Shown here: positions 9,341 to 18,339 of the stretch, piece by piece
Position numbering within the stretch: position 1 is the first letter of the stretch
Layout: each line of letters starts with the position of its first letter
Assembly: GCF_900184815.1 (NCBI RefSeq)
Contig: NZ_FXXQ01000003.1
Span: 245,791-309,790, forward strand
Source: Boseongicola aestuarii
Lineage (GTDB): Bacteria; Pseudomonadota; Alphaproteobacteria; Rhodobacterales; Rhodobacteraceae
DNA length: 64,000 bases
Reading direction: 5' to 3'
The notes under the pieces: model-generated
Told to the model about the DNA's origin: nothing
Database searches by the model: none
Seen by the model: the letters and a program-made list of their open reading frames with translations, nothing else
Position numbers and translations under genes: made by a program

Positions 9341-9529
9341 ATGAGCGATGCTGCATCATCCGACTGGGGCGTCTTTCCGCGAGTTGAAGCGGAAGAACGC
9401 AGGGCTCCAACACCGAAGGCGAACTGGCCGTTGATGGGGGACGTTCTGGCTTCTCGTGGGGGCGTGCCGGAGCATCTGATCCAATGGCAGCGCGCAATGG
9501 GCGAGCACGACCCGGAACCGCTGCTTTAG
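9341..9529 (+). CDS. Small hypothetical protein
   Basis: 62 residues from the ATG at 9341, starting 47 bp after rsmD and ending one base before the convergent formate dehydrogenase gene. The sequence is hydrophilic with a WPLMGDVLASRG centre and an acidic tail (GEHDPEPLL). No signal peptide, membrane segment or known motif is visible. It could be a real small protein co-transcribed with rsmD or a chance frame. I do not recognise it. Confidence 0.45.
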   Translation: MSDAASSDWGVFPRVEAEERRAPTPKANWPLMGDVLASRGGVPEHLIQWQRAMGEHDPEPLL

Positions 9530-12295
9530 CTATTCAGCGGCGATCTGTTCGTCTGCTTTTTCCACTTTGACGGCCGCGAATTTGAACTCGGGGATTTTGC
9601 CGTAAGGGTCGATCGCCGAGTTCGTCAGAATGTTGGCGGCGGCTTCGACGAAGGCGAAGGGGACGAACACCATGTCGGGCGCGACAGCGCGGTCAGCGCG
9701 GGCCATGAGGGTGATCGTACCGCGTCGGGTGGTCAGGCGCACGTGGCCGCCGGGTTCTACGCTCAGCTTGCGCAGTGTTGACGGGTGAAGCGAGCAGTTG
9801 GCTTCGGGTTCGACAGCGTCGAGCACTTTGGAGCGACGGGTCATGGAGCCGGTGTGCCAGTGTTCGAGTTGGCGACCTGTGGTCAGGATCATCGGATATT
9901 CGGCGTCGGGTGTTTCGTCCGGGGCGATGACGGAAGCAGGCGTGAAGCGCGCGCGACCTTCTGCGCGAGGGAAGCCGTCACCGAAGACGATGGGCTGGCC
10001 GGGGTCTGTCGGGCTGAGGGACGGATAGGTCACGGCGTTTTCATTTTCGAGCCGGTCCCATGTGATGTTGTTCAGTGAGTTCATGTTGAGCTTCATCTCG
10101 GCGAATACATCTGCCGGAGATGCGTAGTCCCAGTTGAGGCCGCAGCGCTTGGCGAGGTCGACGGTGATTGCCCAGTCTTCGCGTGCTTCACCCGGAGGTG
10201 CGACAGCGGGTCGGCCCATTTGCACCTGTCGGTTGGTGTTCGTGACGGTGCCGGATTTCCCATAAAAGGCAGAGGCGGGCAGGATCACGTCGGCGTAGTT
10301 TGCGGTTTCGGTGATGAAGATGTCTTGCACGACGAGGTGGTCGAGCTTTGCCAGTGCGTCGCGGGCGTGGTCGACGTCGGGGTCGGACATGGCCGGGTTT
10401 TCGCCGAGGATATACATCGCCTTGATCTGGTCGTCGTGGACGGCGTCCATGATTTCGGTGACGGTGAGGCCCTTCTCGTTGGAGAAATCGCCCGAGTTCC
10501 AGACATCCGCAAAGGCCGAGCGCACGCCGTCGTCGGTGACGGACTGATAATCAGGCAAAAACATCGGGATAAGCCCCGCGTCGGACGCGCCCTGCACGTT
10601 GTTTTGCCCACGCAAAGGGTGAAGGCCTGCGCCGGGACGGCCGACCTGACCGGTCATGAGTGCGAGGCTGATGAGGCAGCGGGAATTGTCGGTGCCGTGG
10701 ATGTGCTGGCTAATGCCCATTCCCCAGAAGATCATCGCAGCCTTTGCGTTTGCGAACTCGCGGGCCACTGTGCGCAGGGTTTCAGGATCGATGCCGCAGA
10801 TCTCGGACATCTTTTCGGGAGAGAAGTCCTTGAGGTGGGCTTTTTCGGCTTCCCAGTTTTCGGTGTAGGCTTCGATGTATTGCTGGTCGTAGAGTTTTTC
10901 TTCCACGATCGTGTGCATGATTGCATTCAGCATGGATACGTCCGCTCCGGGGCGGAATTGCAGCATGTGGGTCGCAAACCGACGAAGACCGACCCCGCGC
11001 GGATCCATGACGATGAGTTTGCCGCCACGCTTGGTGAATTGCTTGAAGAAGGTCGCGGCAACCGGGTGGTTTTCGATCGGGTTCGCGCCGATGACGATGG
11101 CGACGTCGGCGTTTTTGATCTCGTTGAAGGTGGCTGTGACCGCGCCGGAGCCGACGTTTTCCATCAAGGCTGCGACCGAGGAGGCATGGCAGAGCCGGGT
11201 GCAGTGGTCGACGTTGTTGTGGCCAAAGCCCTGACGAATGAATTTCTGGAAAAGGTAGGCTTCTTCGTTGGTGCATTTGGCCGAGCCAAAGCCAGCAACT
11301 TCGCGACCGCGCCCTTTGAGGCCGTTTGCGGCGATGTCCAGGGCTTCGTCCCATGTCGCTTCGCGGAAGTGGGTCTGCCAGTTGCCGGGGTCGACGTTCA
11401 GACCTTTCGCGGGGGCGTCTTCGCGACGGACAAGGGGTTTTGTAAGGCGGTGCGGGTGGTGGATGTAGTCGAAGCCGAAACGACCCTTTACGCAGAGGCG
11501 GCCTTCGTTGGCGGGACCGTTGATGCCTTCGACGTATTTCACGTTGCCGTCTTTGACCTTGAGCGAGACCTGACAGCCGACGCCACAGAAGGGGCAGATA
11601 GAATTTACTTCGCTGTCGAAATCTTTGCTGTCGCCGGTGCCGGCACCTGATGTGACGGTGGCGGGCATGAGGGCGCCGGTCGGGCAGGCTTGCACGCATT
11701 CGCCACAGGCGACGCAGGTCGAGTCGCCCATCGGATCGTCGAAGTCGAAGACCGGATAGCTGTCGTGGCCGCGCCCTGCCATGCCGATGACGTCGTTGAC
11801 TTGCACCTCGCGGCAGGCGCGCACGCAGAGGCCGCATTGAATGCAGGCGTCGAGATTGACGCTCATGGCGACGTGGCTGTCGTCGAGAAGTGGAATGCGA
11901 CCGTCTTCCAGTTTAGGGAACCGCGAAGTTTCGATGCCTTGGACACCGGCCATGTCCCAGAGGTGACTAGATTTATCGTGAGCGACGTCTTGTTCAGGTT
12001 GATCCGTGACGAGCATTTCCATGACGAGCTTGCGGGCCTGAGTTTCGCGTGCGCCTTGGCTGGAGACTGTCATGCCTTCGGTCGGGGTGCGGATGCAGGA
12101 CGCGGCCAGAGTTCGTTCGCCGTCGATTGCGACCATGCAGGCGCGGCAGTTGCCGTCCGAGCGATATCCCGGCGCATCCTTGTGGCACAGATGCGGGATC
12201 AGGGTGCCGATCCGTTTGGCGACTTCCCAGATGGTTTCGCCGCGCGCGGCTTCCACATCGCGGCCATCGAGGGTGAATTTGATCGTGTCGCTCAT
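9530..12295 (-). CDS. fdhF: Formate dehydrogenase subunit alpha (molybdenum, NAD-linked FdsA type)
   Basis: 921 residues. In order: a 2Fe-2S ferredoxin domain (Cys at about 37, 49, 52, 66), a His-Cys cluster region, two 4Fe-4S motifs (CIQCGLCVRAC and CVACGECVQACP), the Mo-domain 4Fe-4S (CPFCGVGC), the molybdopterin domain with HCTRLCHASSV, and the C-terminal dinucleotide-binding domain starting near FPRAEGRARF. The Mo ligand is Cys, not Sec. It oxidises formate to CO2. FdsG/FdsB diaphorase and FdhD/FdsC genes, usual neighbours, are absent here, so the partner subunits must be encoded elsewhere if it is NAD-linked. The start faces the divergent phosphatase gene across 181 bp. Confidence 0.92.
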   Translation of the reverse strand: MSDTIKFTLDGRDVEAARGETIWEVAKRIGTLIPHLCHKDAPGYRSDGNCRACMVAIDGERTLAASCIRTPTEGMTVSSQGARETQARKLVMEMLVTDQPEQDVAHDKSSHLWDMAGVQGIETSRFPKLEDGRIPLLDDSHVAMSVNLDACIQCGLCVRACREVQVNDVIGMAGRGHDSYPVFDFDDPMGDSTCVACGECVQACPTGALMPATVTSGAGTGDSKDFDSEVNSICPFCGVGCQVSLKVKDGNVKYVEGINGPANEGRLCVKGRFGFDYIHHPHRLTKPLVRREDAPAKGLNVDPGNWQTHFREATWDEALDIAANGLKGRGREVAGFGSAKCTNEEAYLFQKFIRQGFGHNNVDHCTRLCHASSVAALMENVGSGAVTATFNEIKNADVAIVIGANPIENHPVAATFFKQFTKRGGKLIVMDPRGVGLRRFATHMLQFRPGADVSMLNAIMHTIVEEKLYDQQYIEAYTENWEAEKAHLKDFSPEKMSEICGIDPETLRTVAREFANAKAAMIFWGMGISQHIHGTDNSRCLISLALMTGQVGRPGAGLHPLRGQNNVQGASDAGLIPMFLPDYQSVTDDGVRSAFADVWNSGDFSNEKGLTVTEIMDAVHDDQIKAMYILGENPAMSDPDVDHARDALAKLDHLVVQDIFITETANYADVILPASAFYGKSGTVTNTNRQVQMGRPAVAPPGEAREDWAITVDLAKRCGLNWDYASPADVFAEMKLNMNSLNNITWDRLENENAVTYPSLSPTDPGQPIVFGDGFPRAEGRARFTPASVIAPDETPDAEYPMILTTGRQLEHWHTGSMTRRSKVLDAVEPEANCSLHPSTLRKLSVEPGGHVRLTTRRGTITLMARADRAVAPDMVFVPFAFVEAAANILTNSAIDPYGKIPEFKFAAVKVEKADEQIAAE

Positions 12296-12476
12296 GCGTT
12301 AGGCTCCCTTTGTGGAAAGGTTAGACCACCGACGCAGGCTATGGAACGTCTCAAAGGCGACAGGGGCGGGTGAAAATGCGTCTTTGACTCGCCGAGGGTG
12401 TCAGATCGGAAACTTGCGTCGGTGCTAATTGGCAAGCAGAGCGCGATCCGGTATCGCCCTTGGAGAAGGAGTTCTC

Positions 12477-13118
12477 ATGGGCGAAATTGTTCTGGTCCGG
12501 CATGGGCAAGCGAATTCTGCGGCGACGACGGAAGACGACTATGATCGGTTGAGTGCACTTGGTGTGCGCCAGTCGGAGTGGCTTGGCGAGTGGATGCGGG
12601 ATCATTCCTATGCGTTTGATCATGTGCTGTCCGGCACGCTTGTGCGGCATCGCCAGACCGTCGGCGCGATGGGCTGGACGGCGGACGAAGATGCGCGGTT
12701 GAACGAGATCGACTATTTCCGGCTGACGGATCAGATGCACACCGTATTGGGTGAACCGATGCCGACGCCTGAGACGTTCAGTGATCACATGCCCAAGGTC
12801 TTCGCCGCATGGAAGCAGGCTGAGATCGAAGGGCAGGAGACCTACGAGAACTTCGAAGCACGAGTTGCGGATTTGCTGGAGGAAGCCTCGGTTCCAGGGC
12901 GCAGACTGCTCTGTGTCACCTCGGGCGGGGTAATCGGGATGGTGCTGCGGCATATTCTGGACCTTGATATCGTGCGGATGAGCCATGTCATGCTGCCGAT
13001 CTGGAATACCTCAATTCACCGTCTTACGGTGCGGGATGGGGCTGCATTTCTGGCGGGTTTCAACGCGATCCCGCATCTTGACCGACCTGAGCGCATCGAC
13101 GCGCGCACACATTTCTGA
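12477..13118 (+). CDS. Histidine phosphatase (phosphoglycerate mutase-like) family protein
   Basis: 213 residues from ATG 12477, preceded by a ggagaaggag ribosome site. The N-terminal LVRHGQAN has the catalytic His9 in RHG, and SGTLVRHRQT supplies the phosphate-pocket Arg. The second catalytic motif, normally SHGG, reads VTSGGVIG, so His is replaced by Ser149. Such substitution occurs in some branches and may mean reduced or altered activity. The gene heads a three-gene unit with GST and saccharopine dehydrogenase. Substrate unknown. Confidence 0.82.
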   Translation: MGEIVLVRHGQANSAATTEDDYDRLSALGVRQSEWLGEWMRDHSYAFDHVLSGTLVRHRQTVGAMGWTADEDARLNEIDYFRLTDQMHTVLGEPMPTPETFSDHMPKVFAAWKQAEIEGQETYENFEARVADLLEEASVPGRRLLCVTSGGVIGMVLRHILDLDIVRMSHVMLPIWNTSIHRLTVRDGAAFLAGFNAIPHLDRPERIDARTHF

Positions 13119-13130
13119 GGGAGATGACAG

Positions 13131-13745
13131 ATGCTGAAGTTGTATTGGGCCCCCGGGACGATTGCCTCGGCCTCGGCCATTGTTCTGGAAGAAGGCAATG
13201 TCCATTGGGAGGGCATTCGCCTTAACTTCAGAGAGGGCGACCAGATGAAGCCCGCTTATCACGCGGTGAACCCGAAGGGGCGCGTGCCGGCTTTGGTGAC
13301 GCCCGGAGGTGTTTTGACCGAGACCGGGGCAATCCTGGAATATCTTGCCGCGACAGCGGTGCCGGGGCTTGTGCCGGTTGATCCGCTTCATGCGGCGCGG
13401 ATGCGGGAGGTGATGTATTATCTGGCGTCAACGATGCACGTGAACCATGCCCATAAGATGCGGGGATCGCGCTGGGCGGATGATGAGCGGTCGTGGGCGG
13501 ATATGAAGGCCAAGGTGCCCGAGACCATGGCGGCGAGTTGCGCCTATATCGAGGACCTTGTTGAAGGGCCGTTCCTGTTTGGAGACCATGTCACTTTGGC
13601 GGATGCCTGGCTTTATACGATCAGCACTTGGCTTGAGGCGGACGGCGTTGATGTCTCGCGCTTTCCCAAGCTTGAGGCGTTTCGCGAGGCGATGAGCGCG
13701 CGTACTTCGGTGAAGGCAGTGCGTGATCTGGGGATGATGGCGTGA
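13131..13745 (+). CDS. Glutathione S-transferase family protein
   Basis: 204 residues. The thioredoxin-like N-terminal domain has the glutathione-site pattern KGRVPALVTPGGVLTETGAILEYLA, with the cis-Pro in VPAL and the ETGAIL Ser/Thr position. The all-helical C-terminal domain has the DHVTLADAWLYTI N-cap motif. Beta-like GSTs of this type conjugate or isomerise small electrophiles; no substrate can be inferred. It starts 12 bp after the phosphatase gene and overlaps the next gene by four bases. Confidence 0.9.
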   Translation: MLKLYWAPGTIASASAIVLEEGNVHWEGIRLNFREGDQMKPAYHAVNPKGRVPALVTPGGVLTETGAILEYLAATAVPGLVPVDPLHAARMREVMYYLASTMHVNHAHKMRGSRWADDERSWADMKAKVPETMAASCAYIEDLVEGPFLFGDHVTLADAWLYTISTWLEADGVDVSRFPKLEAFREAMSARTSVKAVRDLGMMA

Positions 13746-14782
13746 CGCATTTCTGGGTGCGCCATGAGCCTCGGGCGAACGAGGCGCGGGTCGGTGTGAC
13801 GCCGGAGGGTGTTGCGGCGTTGATGGCTGCGGGTCATGACGTCACGGTCGAGGACGACCCGACGCGGTCGATTGGGGTGAGCGGGTATCGCGAGGCCGGC
13901 GCACAGATCGTGACGGCGGGGGGCTGGGTGGATGCCCCGAAAGACGCGGTGATTTGTGGGTTGAAGGAGTTGCCCGATGACGGAACCCCTCTGGTCCATC
14001 GCCACATCATGTTCGGACATGCCTACAAGGGGCAGGCCGACGGTGCTGTTTTGTTGGAGCGGTTTCGCGCAGGTGCCGGGACGCTTCTTGATCTGGAGTA
14101 TCTGACCGAAACGAATGGGCGTCGCGTTGCGGCGTTTGGCGTGTGGGCCGGGTTCGCGGGGGCGGCGGTGTCGTTGATCGGTTGGGCGGCGGCGCAGGCT
14201 GGCCAACCGTGTCCCCCAGCGCGGACGTTCGCTACGGCCGATGCGATGACGGACTTCGTTCGCGACGCGCTGGGCGGTGCAAAACCGAGCGTGATCGTGA
14301 TCGGGGCTTTGGGTCGGGTTGGCACCGGCGCGCGCGATCTTTGCGATCGTTTGGGTTTGCCGGTGACGGCGTGGGATATGGCCGAGACGGCATCCGGTGG
14401 TCCGTTTCCCGAGATTTTGGCGCATGATGTTTTTCTGAACTGTATTTTGGCGAGTCCCGGTGTGCCGGTTTTTGTGCCACGGGATGCGCTTGAAGCTGAT
14501 CGGCGGCTTCAGATGATCGGGGATATCGCCTGTGATCCGTCGAGTGATTTCTCGCCGGTGAAAGTGTATGATCGGACGACGACATGGGAGGCTCCGGTTT
14601 TGCGGGTGCATGAGGTGCCTGTGCTGGATGTGATGGCGATTGATAACCTGCCGTCCATGCTGCCGCGTGAAGCCTCCGAAGACTTTGCGGGGCAGTTGTT
14701 GCCGCATCTGCTGGCGTTTGATTCTGATCCAAGCTGCGTATGGGCACGGGCTGTTGATATTTTTCGGATGCATATGGCCTAG
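13742..14782 (+). CDS. Saccharopine dehydrogenase (L-lysine-forming, LYS1/AlaDH-PNT fold)
   Basis: 346 residues from a GTG that overlaps the GST stop. The AlaDH/PNT-like N-terminus has RHEPRANEARVGVTPEGVAAL with the conserved Arg and Lys/Arg contacts, then CGLKELP and HRHIMFGHAYKGQ, and in the NAD domain IVIGALGRVGTGARDL. Related enzymes interconvert saccharopine and lysine plus 2-oxoglutarate with NAD. The GST/LYS1 neighbour relation gives no pathway, and no saccharopine-pathway partners (LYS9 type) are present in the window. Confidence 0.85.
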   Translation: MTHFWVRHEPRANEARVGVTPEGVAALMAAGHDVTVEDDPTRSIGVSGYREAGAQIVTAGGWVDAPKDAVICGLKELPDDGTPLVHRHIMFGHAYKGQADGAVLLERFRAGAGTLLDLEYLTETNGRRVAAFGVWAGFAGAAVSLIGWAAAQAGQPCPPARTFATADAMTDFVRDALGGAKPSVIVIGALGRVGTGARDLCDRLGLPVTAWDMAETASGGPFPEILAHDVFLNCILASPGVPVFVPRDALEADRRLQMIGDIACDPSSDFSPVKVYDRTTTWEAPVLRVHEVPVLDVMAIDNLPSMLPREASEDFAGQLLPHLLAFDSDPSCVWARAVDIFRMHMA

Positions 14783-15111
14783 CGCAACAATATGTGCGCG
14801 GATTTGCGCTAGTCAGTGAAAAATACAGAACAATTCTTGAAACAGTCGTCGGGCATTTGACCGCAACTTTGCGCTGTCTTGTGCCTTGGCGCATTTCGAC
14901 CGCAAAATCTGGGATCCAAGGCGGCGACAATTCTAAAAATGCCGCAGGATTGGATACGTAATGACCCGTCCGCGCCACATTATGGGCCAAATCTGCCGAT
15001 AGCTCTGATCAGGTCGCAGCAATCAGGTGGCGATATTTTGGCATATTGGGCAGTGCCCTGGCGCCAGGAAAGATCGCCTGACGAAGAGAGCGACAAAAAC
15101 TTGGGTGAGAG
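14783..15111. promoter_or_regulatory. Gap upstream of the kinase-FHA-GTPase cluster
   Basis: A 329-bp stretch, the only sizeable gap before the cluster, so its promoter is probably here. A TTGACC hexamer lies at about 14858 with AT-rich sequence after it, but I cannot define a convincing -10. A possible 58-codon frame runs through its second half and is listed separately. Confidence 0.35.
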
Positions 15112-15115
15112 ATGA
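14940..15115 (+). CDS. Possible small leader ORF, unrecognised
   Basis: 58 codons from the ATG at 14940, ending in an ATGA overlap with the kinase start at 15112. The product begins MPQDWIRNDPSAPHYGPNLP and has a charged C-terminus (ERSPDEESDKNLGER). No strong ribosome site precedes it. The exact overlap with the kinase gene is the same coupling style used elsewhere in the window and is the main reason to list it. It could equally be a chance frame. Confidence 0.25.
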
Positions 15116-16440
15116 ACGCAGGGCAACAAAATTACGATCCAGGGCTCTCTGAGAGCTTCGCGGATGCGTTAAAGCCCGGCACGGAGTTGCTGCACGGCCA
15201 GTTCAGGATTGAAAAGTTCCTGAATGCTGGCGGTTTCGGCATGACCTATCTCGCCCGCGACAGTCTGGATCGGATTGTTGTTATCAAGGAATGTTTCCCG
15301 TCTTCGATGTGTTGCCGCAACAACGGCAGCGTCATGGCGCGCTCGCGCCAGCATCAGGCGGAATTCGACGCGGTGGTGAAGCACTTCGGTGCCGAAGCAC
15401 GCCGTTTGTCGAAACTGAACCACCCGCACATCGTAGGCATCCACCAGGTTTTCGAGGACAATCAGACCGCCTACATGGCGCTTGATTTCGTTCGCGGTCG
15501 TGATCTGCTCGACACGATTGAAGACCCGCGGATGAAACTACACCCTCGGGACGTGAAAGACATCCTTCTTAAGTGTCTCGAGGCGGTTCACTATATCCAC
15601 ACCAACGATGTTCTTCACCGCGATATTTCGCCTGACAACATTCTGATCGATGGCAAGGGCAACCCTGTTCTGATCGACTTTGGTGCGGCCAAGGAAGAAG
15701 CCACGCGCGCCAGCCGCGCGCTATCAGCTTTGCATGTGGTCAAGGATGGCTACAGCCCGCATGAATTTTATATCGCGGGTTCGACACAAGATGCTTCGTC
15801 GGACCTCTATTCGCTGGGTGCCACGTTCTACCATGTTCTGACGGGCATGGCGCCGCCGGATGCGCAGGCGCGCGTTTCGGCAATCGCGGGTGACCGGCCT
15901 GATCCTTACAAACCTGTGACAGGCAAGTTCCCGCAGTTCGAGGACGCGTTCCTTCATGCGGTCGACAAGGCGCTGAGTGTTTTCCCACCGGATCGCATCC
16001 AGACGGCCCGCGACTGGATGGAACTTGTCGATACCGAGCGTCGCCGGTCCGCCGCGTTGCAGCAGGCCGAACTTGATCGCCAGATCGAGCTGTCAATCTC
16101 GCGTCTTGTTCAAGAAACGAACAGGGCGGTTGAAGAAGACATTAAAGAACACGAGGCCAAGTCGAAGGCCGAGAAAAAAGAAGCTCAGCGGTTGCAGAAG
16201 CTGGCTGAGGAACAGATGCGACAGCGAAAGAAGACGCTGGATGAACTGGCAATGCTTGATGATCAGGTGTTCCTGGAAGAGCAAAGCCGAAATGCAGAAA
16301 ACGCGATGCGCCGGTCCCAGATGGGCGGCAATCACGATGAGGCTGGTCGAAAACGCAAGAGATCGATCCTGAGCCGTTTGCTCCCATTCGGATTACTGCG
16401 CGGGACATTCCGCGGCAACGGTCCTTCGGATTATCTCTAG
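15112..16440 (+). CDS. Ser/Thr protein kinase with C-terminal coiled coil
   Basis: 442 residues, cytoplasmic. Kinase domain about 31-305: glycine loop NAGGFGMTY (38-46), ATP-anchoring Lys59 in VVIKECFPSS, catalytic loop HRDISPDN (169-176) and DFG at 189-191. The catalytic-loop Lys of HRDxKxxN is Ser here, a form known in bacterial kinases of this branch. Residues about 310-405 form a highly charged coiled coil; the last 35 are basic then weakly hydrophobic (RLLPFGLLRG), with no transmembrane helix. It heads an eight-gene co-directional cluster with an FHA protein and a PP2C phosphatase, a trio also found beside type VI secretion loci, but no such genes are here. I infer that it phosphorylates cluster partners on Thr/Ser. 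Confidence 0.9.
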   Translation: MNAGQQNYDPGLSESFADALKPGTELLHGQFRIEKFLNAGGFGMTYLARDSLDRIVVIKECFPSSMCCRNNGSVMARSRQHQAEFDAVVKHFGAEARRLSKLNHPHIVGIHQVFEDNQTAYMALDFVRGRDLLDTIEDPRMKLHPRDVKDILLKCLEAVHYIHTNDVLHRDISPDNILIDGKGNPVLIDFGAAKEEATRASRALSALHVVKDGYSPHEFYIAGSTQDASSDLYSLGATFYHVLTGMAPPDAQARVSAIAGDRPDPYKPVTGKFPQFEDAFLHAVDKALSVFPPDRIQTARDWMELVDTERRRSAALQQAELDRQIELSISRLVQETNRAVEEDIKEHEAKSKAEKKEAQRLQKLAEEQMRQRKKTLDELAMLDDQVFLEEQSRNAENAMRRSQMGGNHDEAGRKRKRSILSRLLPFGLLRGTFRGNGPSDYL

Positions 16441-16452
16441 AGAGGCAGAATC

Positions 16453-18339
16453 ATGAAATTGTTCAAGAATATCATGTCGAGAAAGCCCGACCCGGAAGAA
16501 GCGGTGGGCAAGATTGATCTGGAGATGGACGTTGAGCCATTGCGTCGCCGCAGCGAGCCGCTGGCAGACGATACCGGTCGCGTGAATTCCAGCCGACGGA
16601 CGTCCGACTTTGATGATCCGCTGTTTGCAGATCGCTCGAAGCCGACGTACGAGCGCGAAGAAGAGCCTGAAGAAGTCGATGGCGCTGGTTGGGGCGCTGC
16701 GGCCTGGGACGACCAGGATGATTGGGACGATGACGACGACGATTGGGGCGACGACGATGGCTTTGATGCCAATGGCGAAGACAAGACCCATCTTGTGAGT
16801 GAAATTCGCGGTGCCGTGAGCTCGGTGAGCCACGTTTCGCCGGACGATGAACATGAAGATAAGGGTGACGCTAGGCACACCGAGTTCCCTGCAAGCCGCT
16901 GGTCTGACGATGCGGATTTCGGTCGCAAGGCGATTGCGCGCAGCCAACTTGGTAGCCAGGTCGACGGCGCCGAAGACCGGCTGCTTCGCGAGACGAACTC
17001 GAAGTTCGTTGACAGCGAAGGTAGCCGCCGGCGGTCTGCAATGGCGCACCTCAAGGCCGCCGCGCAGGCGACCAAAGCGGATCGTGTGCTCAAGCATGTT
17101 GCCGAGCGGGACCCGACTGCGGACCCGGACGAGCAAAGCCCATACCGCGATGATCTGGCGAAGGTCGTTCGGCCCCGCACATCGAGCCGTCCGATCAGCC
17201 GTCCTGTAAGTCGCCCACGAAGTGAACCGGCGTCTTGGGATCAGGGCACAAGTGACGATGACGCCGCTTTGTTTGCCGCGAGCGAAGATGAGATGCTCGA
17301 AAGCAACGCGATGGATACTGTTTCGGATGAAGAGCACGACGATCTGATGGCGCATGCGCCCGACGATCTCAGCGCGGACGATTTTGCGGACGACGCGGAT
17401 TTTGACCGTGAGCCGTCCGCCTTTGCGGGTTCTGCTTTCGCCGATGACACCGACGATGAGGACGACGATGAGACGTCGGGCTGGGGCAGCCGTTTTGCTT
17501 CGGATGACGACGAAGGCATTGATCGCTCTGCATTTTCTGATGAGCCGGAACCTGATGTCTTTGCGAAACAGGGCGCCGCGATAAAGAGCGACGGCTTTGG
17601 CGACGACAGCGACGAGGCCGACGACGGGTTCGATATGGATGAAGATCTGGATTCAGATGGTCCTGTCGCAAGCAGCGTTGTTTCTGAAGTTGTTGCGTCC
17701 GCAAATGCCGAAGAAGATGACGAAGACTCTGCTGATGACGAATTCGTTCGCCGGCAGATCGTTGAGATGTCAGGCGTTTCCGAAGCAGCGGCCGAGGTCG
17801 AGCCTGTCAGCAAAGCGGATGGATATGTGAATGTCGGTGCGGCGGTTTCGGGTCGCGCCGGGCGAAGTGTGGGTCGGGTCAAGACACGTCTGCTTGGTTT
17901 TCAGGCGCAGGAAGATGCACCGGAAGATGTATTTGAAAGCGCCAAGACGGCAGGTGAATCGAACAAGTCCGAGTTTCCTGTGGGGTGGATCATTGTCATC
18001 AATGGCCCAGGGCGAGGATCGTGCTTCACAATGTTCTCTGGCGTTAGTCAGATTGGACGGGGCGAAGATCAGGCTGTCCGCCTTGATTTTGGCGATACCT
18101 CGATTTCTCGCAACAACCACGCAGCCGTCGCTTTCGATGACGAGCAGGGCAGGTTTTTCCTCGGGCACGGCGGTAAATCGAACCTTGTGCGCCTGAACGG
18201 CAAGCCGGTCTTGTCGACGGAAGAGCTTGCGAACGGCGATCTGGTTCGAATTGGCGAAACTACACTGAAATTTGTGGCGCTCTGTGGTGAGGACTTCACC
18301 TGGGCGTCTTCCGAAGGCGAAGGGACCGCGGCCGAGTAA
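16453..18339 (+). CDS. Large acidic protein with C-terminal FHA domain
   Basis: 628 residues, starting 12 bp after the kinase. Residues 1 to about 505 are low-complexity, rich in Asp, Glu and Ser (for example the Asp run near residue 90), and probably disordered; a few basic patches (RPRTSSRPISRPVSRPRSEP) interrupt them. The C-terminal FHA domain spans about 511-610, with conserved GR at 535-536 in QIGRGEDQ, Ser552 and His556 in SISRNNH, and a GKPVLSTEELANGDLVRIG strand pair. FHA domains bind phosphothreonine. The protein is therefore a likely reader or scaffold for the neighbouring kinase, with the tail offering many phosphosites. It overlaps the phosphatase start by one base. Confidence 0.85.
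   Translation: MKLFKNIMSRKPDPEEAVGKIDLEMDVEPLRRRSEPLADDTGRVNSSRRTSDFDDPLFADRSKPTYEREEEPEEVDGAGWGAAAWDDQDDWDDDDDDWGDDDGFDANGEDKTHLVSEIRGAVSSVSHVSPDDEHEDKGDARHTEFPASRWSDDADFGRKAIARSQLGSQVDGAEDRLLRETNSKFVDSEGSRRRSAMAHLKAAAQATKADRVLKHVAERDPTADPDEQSPYRDDLAKVVRPRTSSRPISRPVSRPRSEPASWDQGTSDDDAALFAASEDEMLESNAMDTVSDEEHDDLMAHAPDDLSADDFADDADFDREPSAFAGSAFADDTDDEDDDETSGWGSRFASDDDEGIDRSAFSDEPEPDVFAKQGAAIKSDGFGDDSDEADDGFDMDEDLDSDGPVASSVVSEVVASANAEEDDEDSADDEFVRRQIVEMSGVSEAAAEVEPVSKADGYVNVGAAVSGRAGRSVGRVKTRLLGFQAQEDAPEDVFESAKTAGESNKSEFPVGWIIVINGPGRGSCFTMFSGVSQIGRGEDQAVRLDFGDTSISRNNHAAVAFDDEQGRFFLGHGGKSNLVRLNGKPVLSTEELANGDLVRIGETTLKFVALCGEDFTWASSEGEGTAAE

Noticed and set aside
10220..11650. 476-codon open frame on the plus strand
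   Set aside because: It is a mirror frame of the formate dehydrogenase gene, with no family resemblance; high GC at third positions produces such antisense frames.
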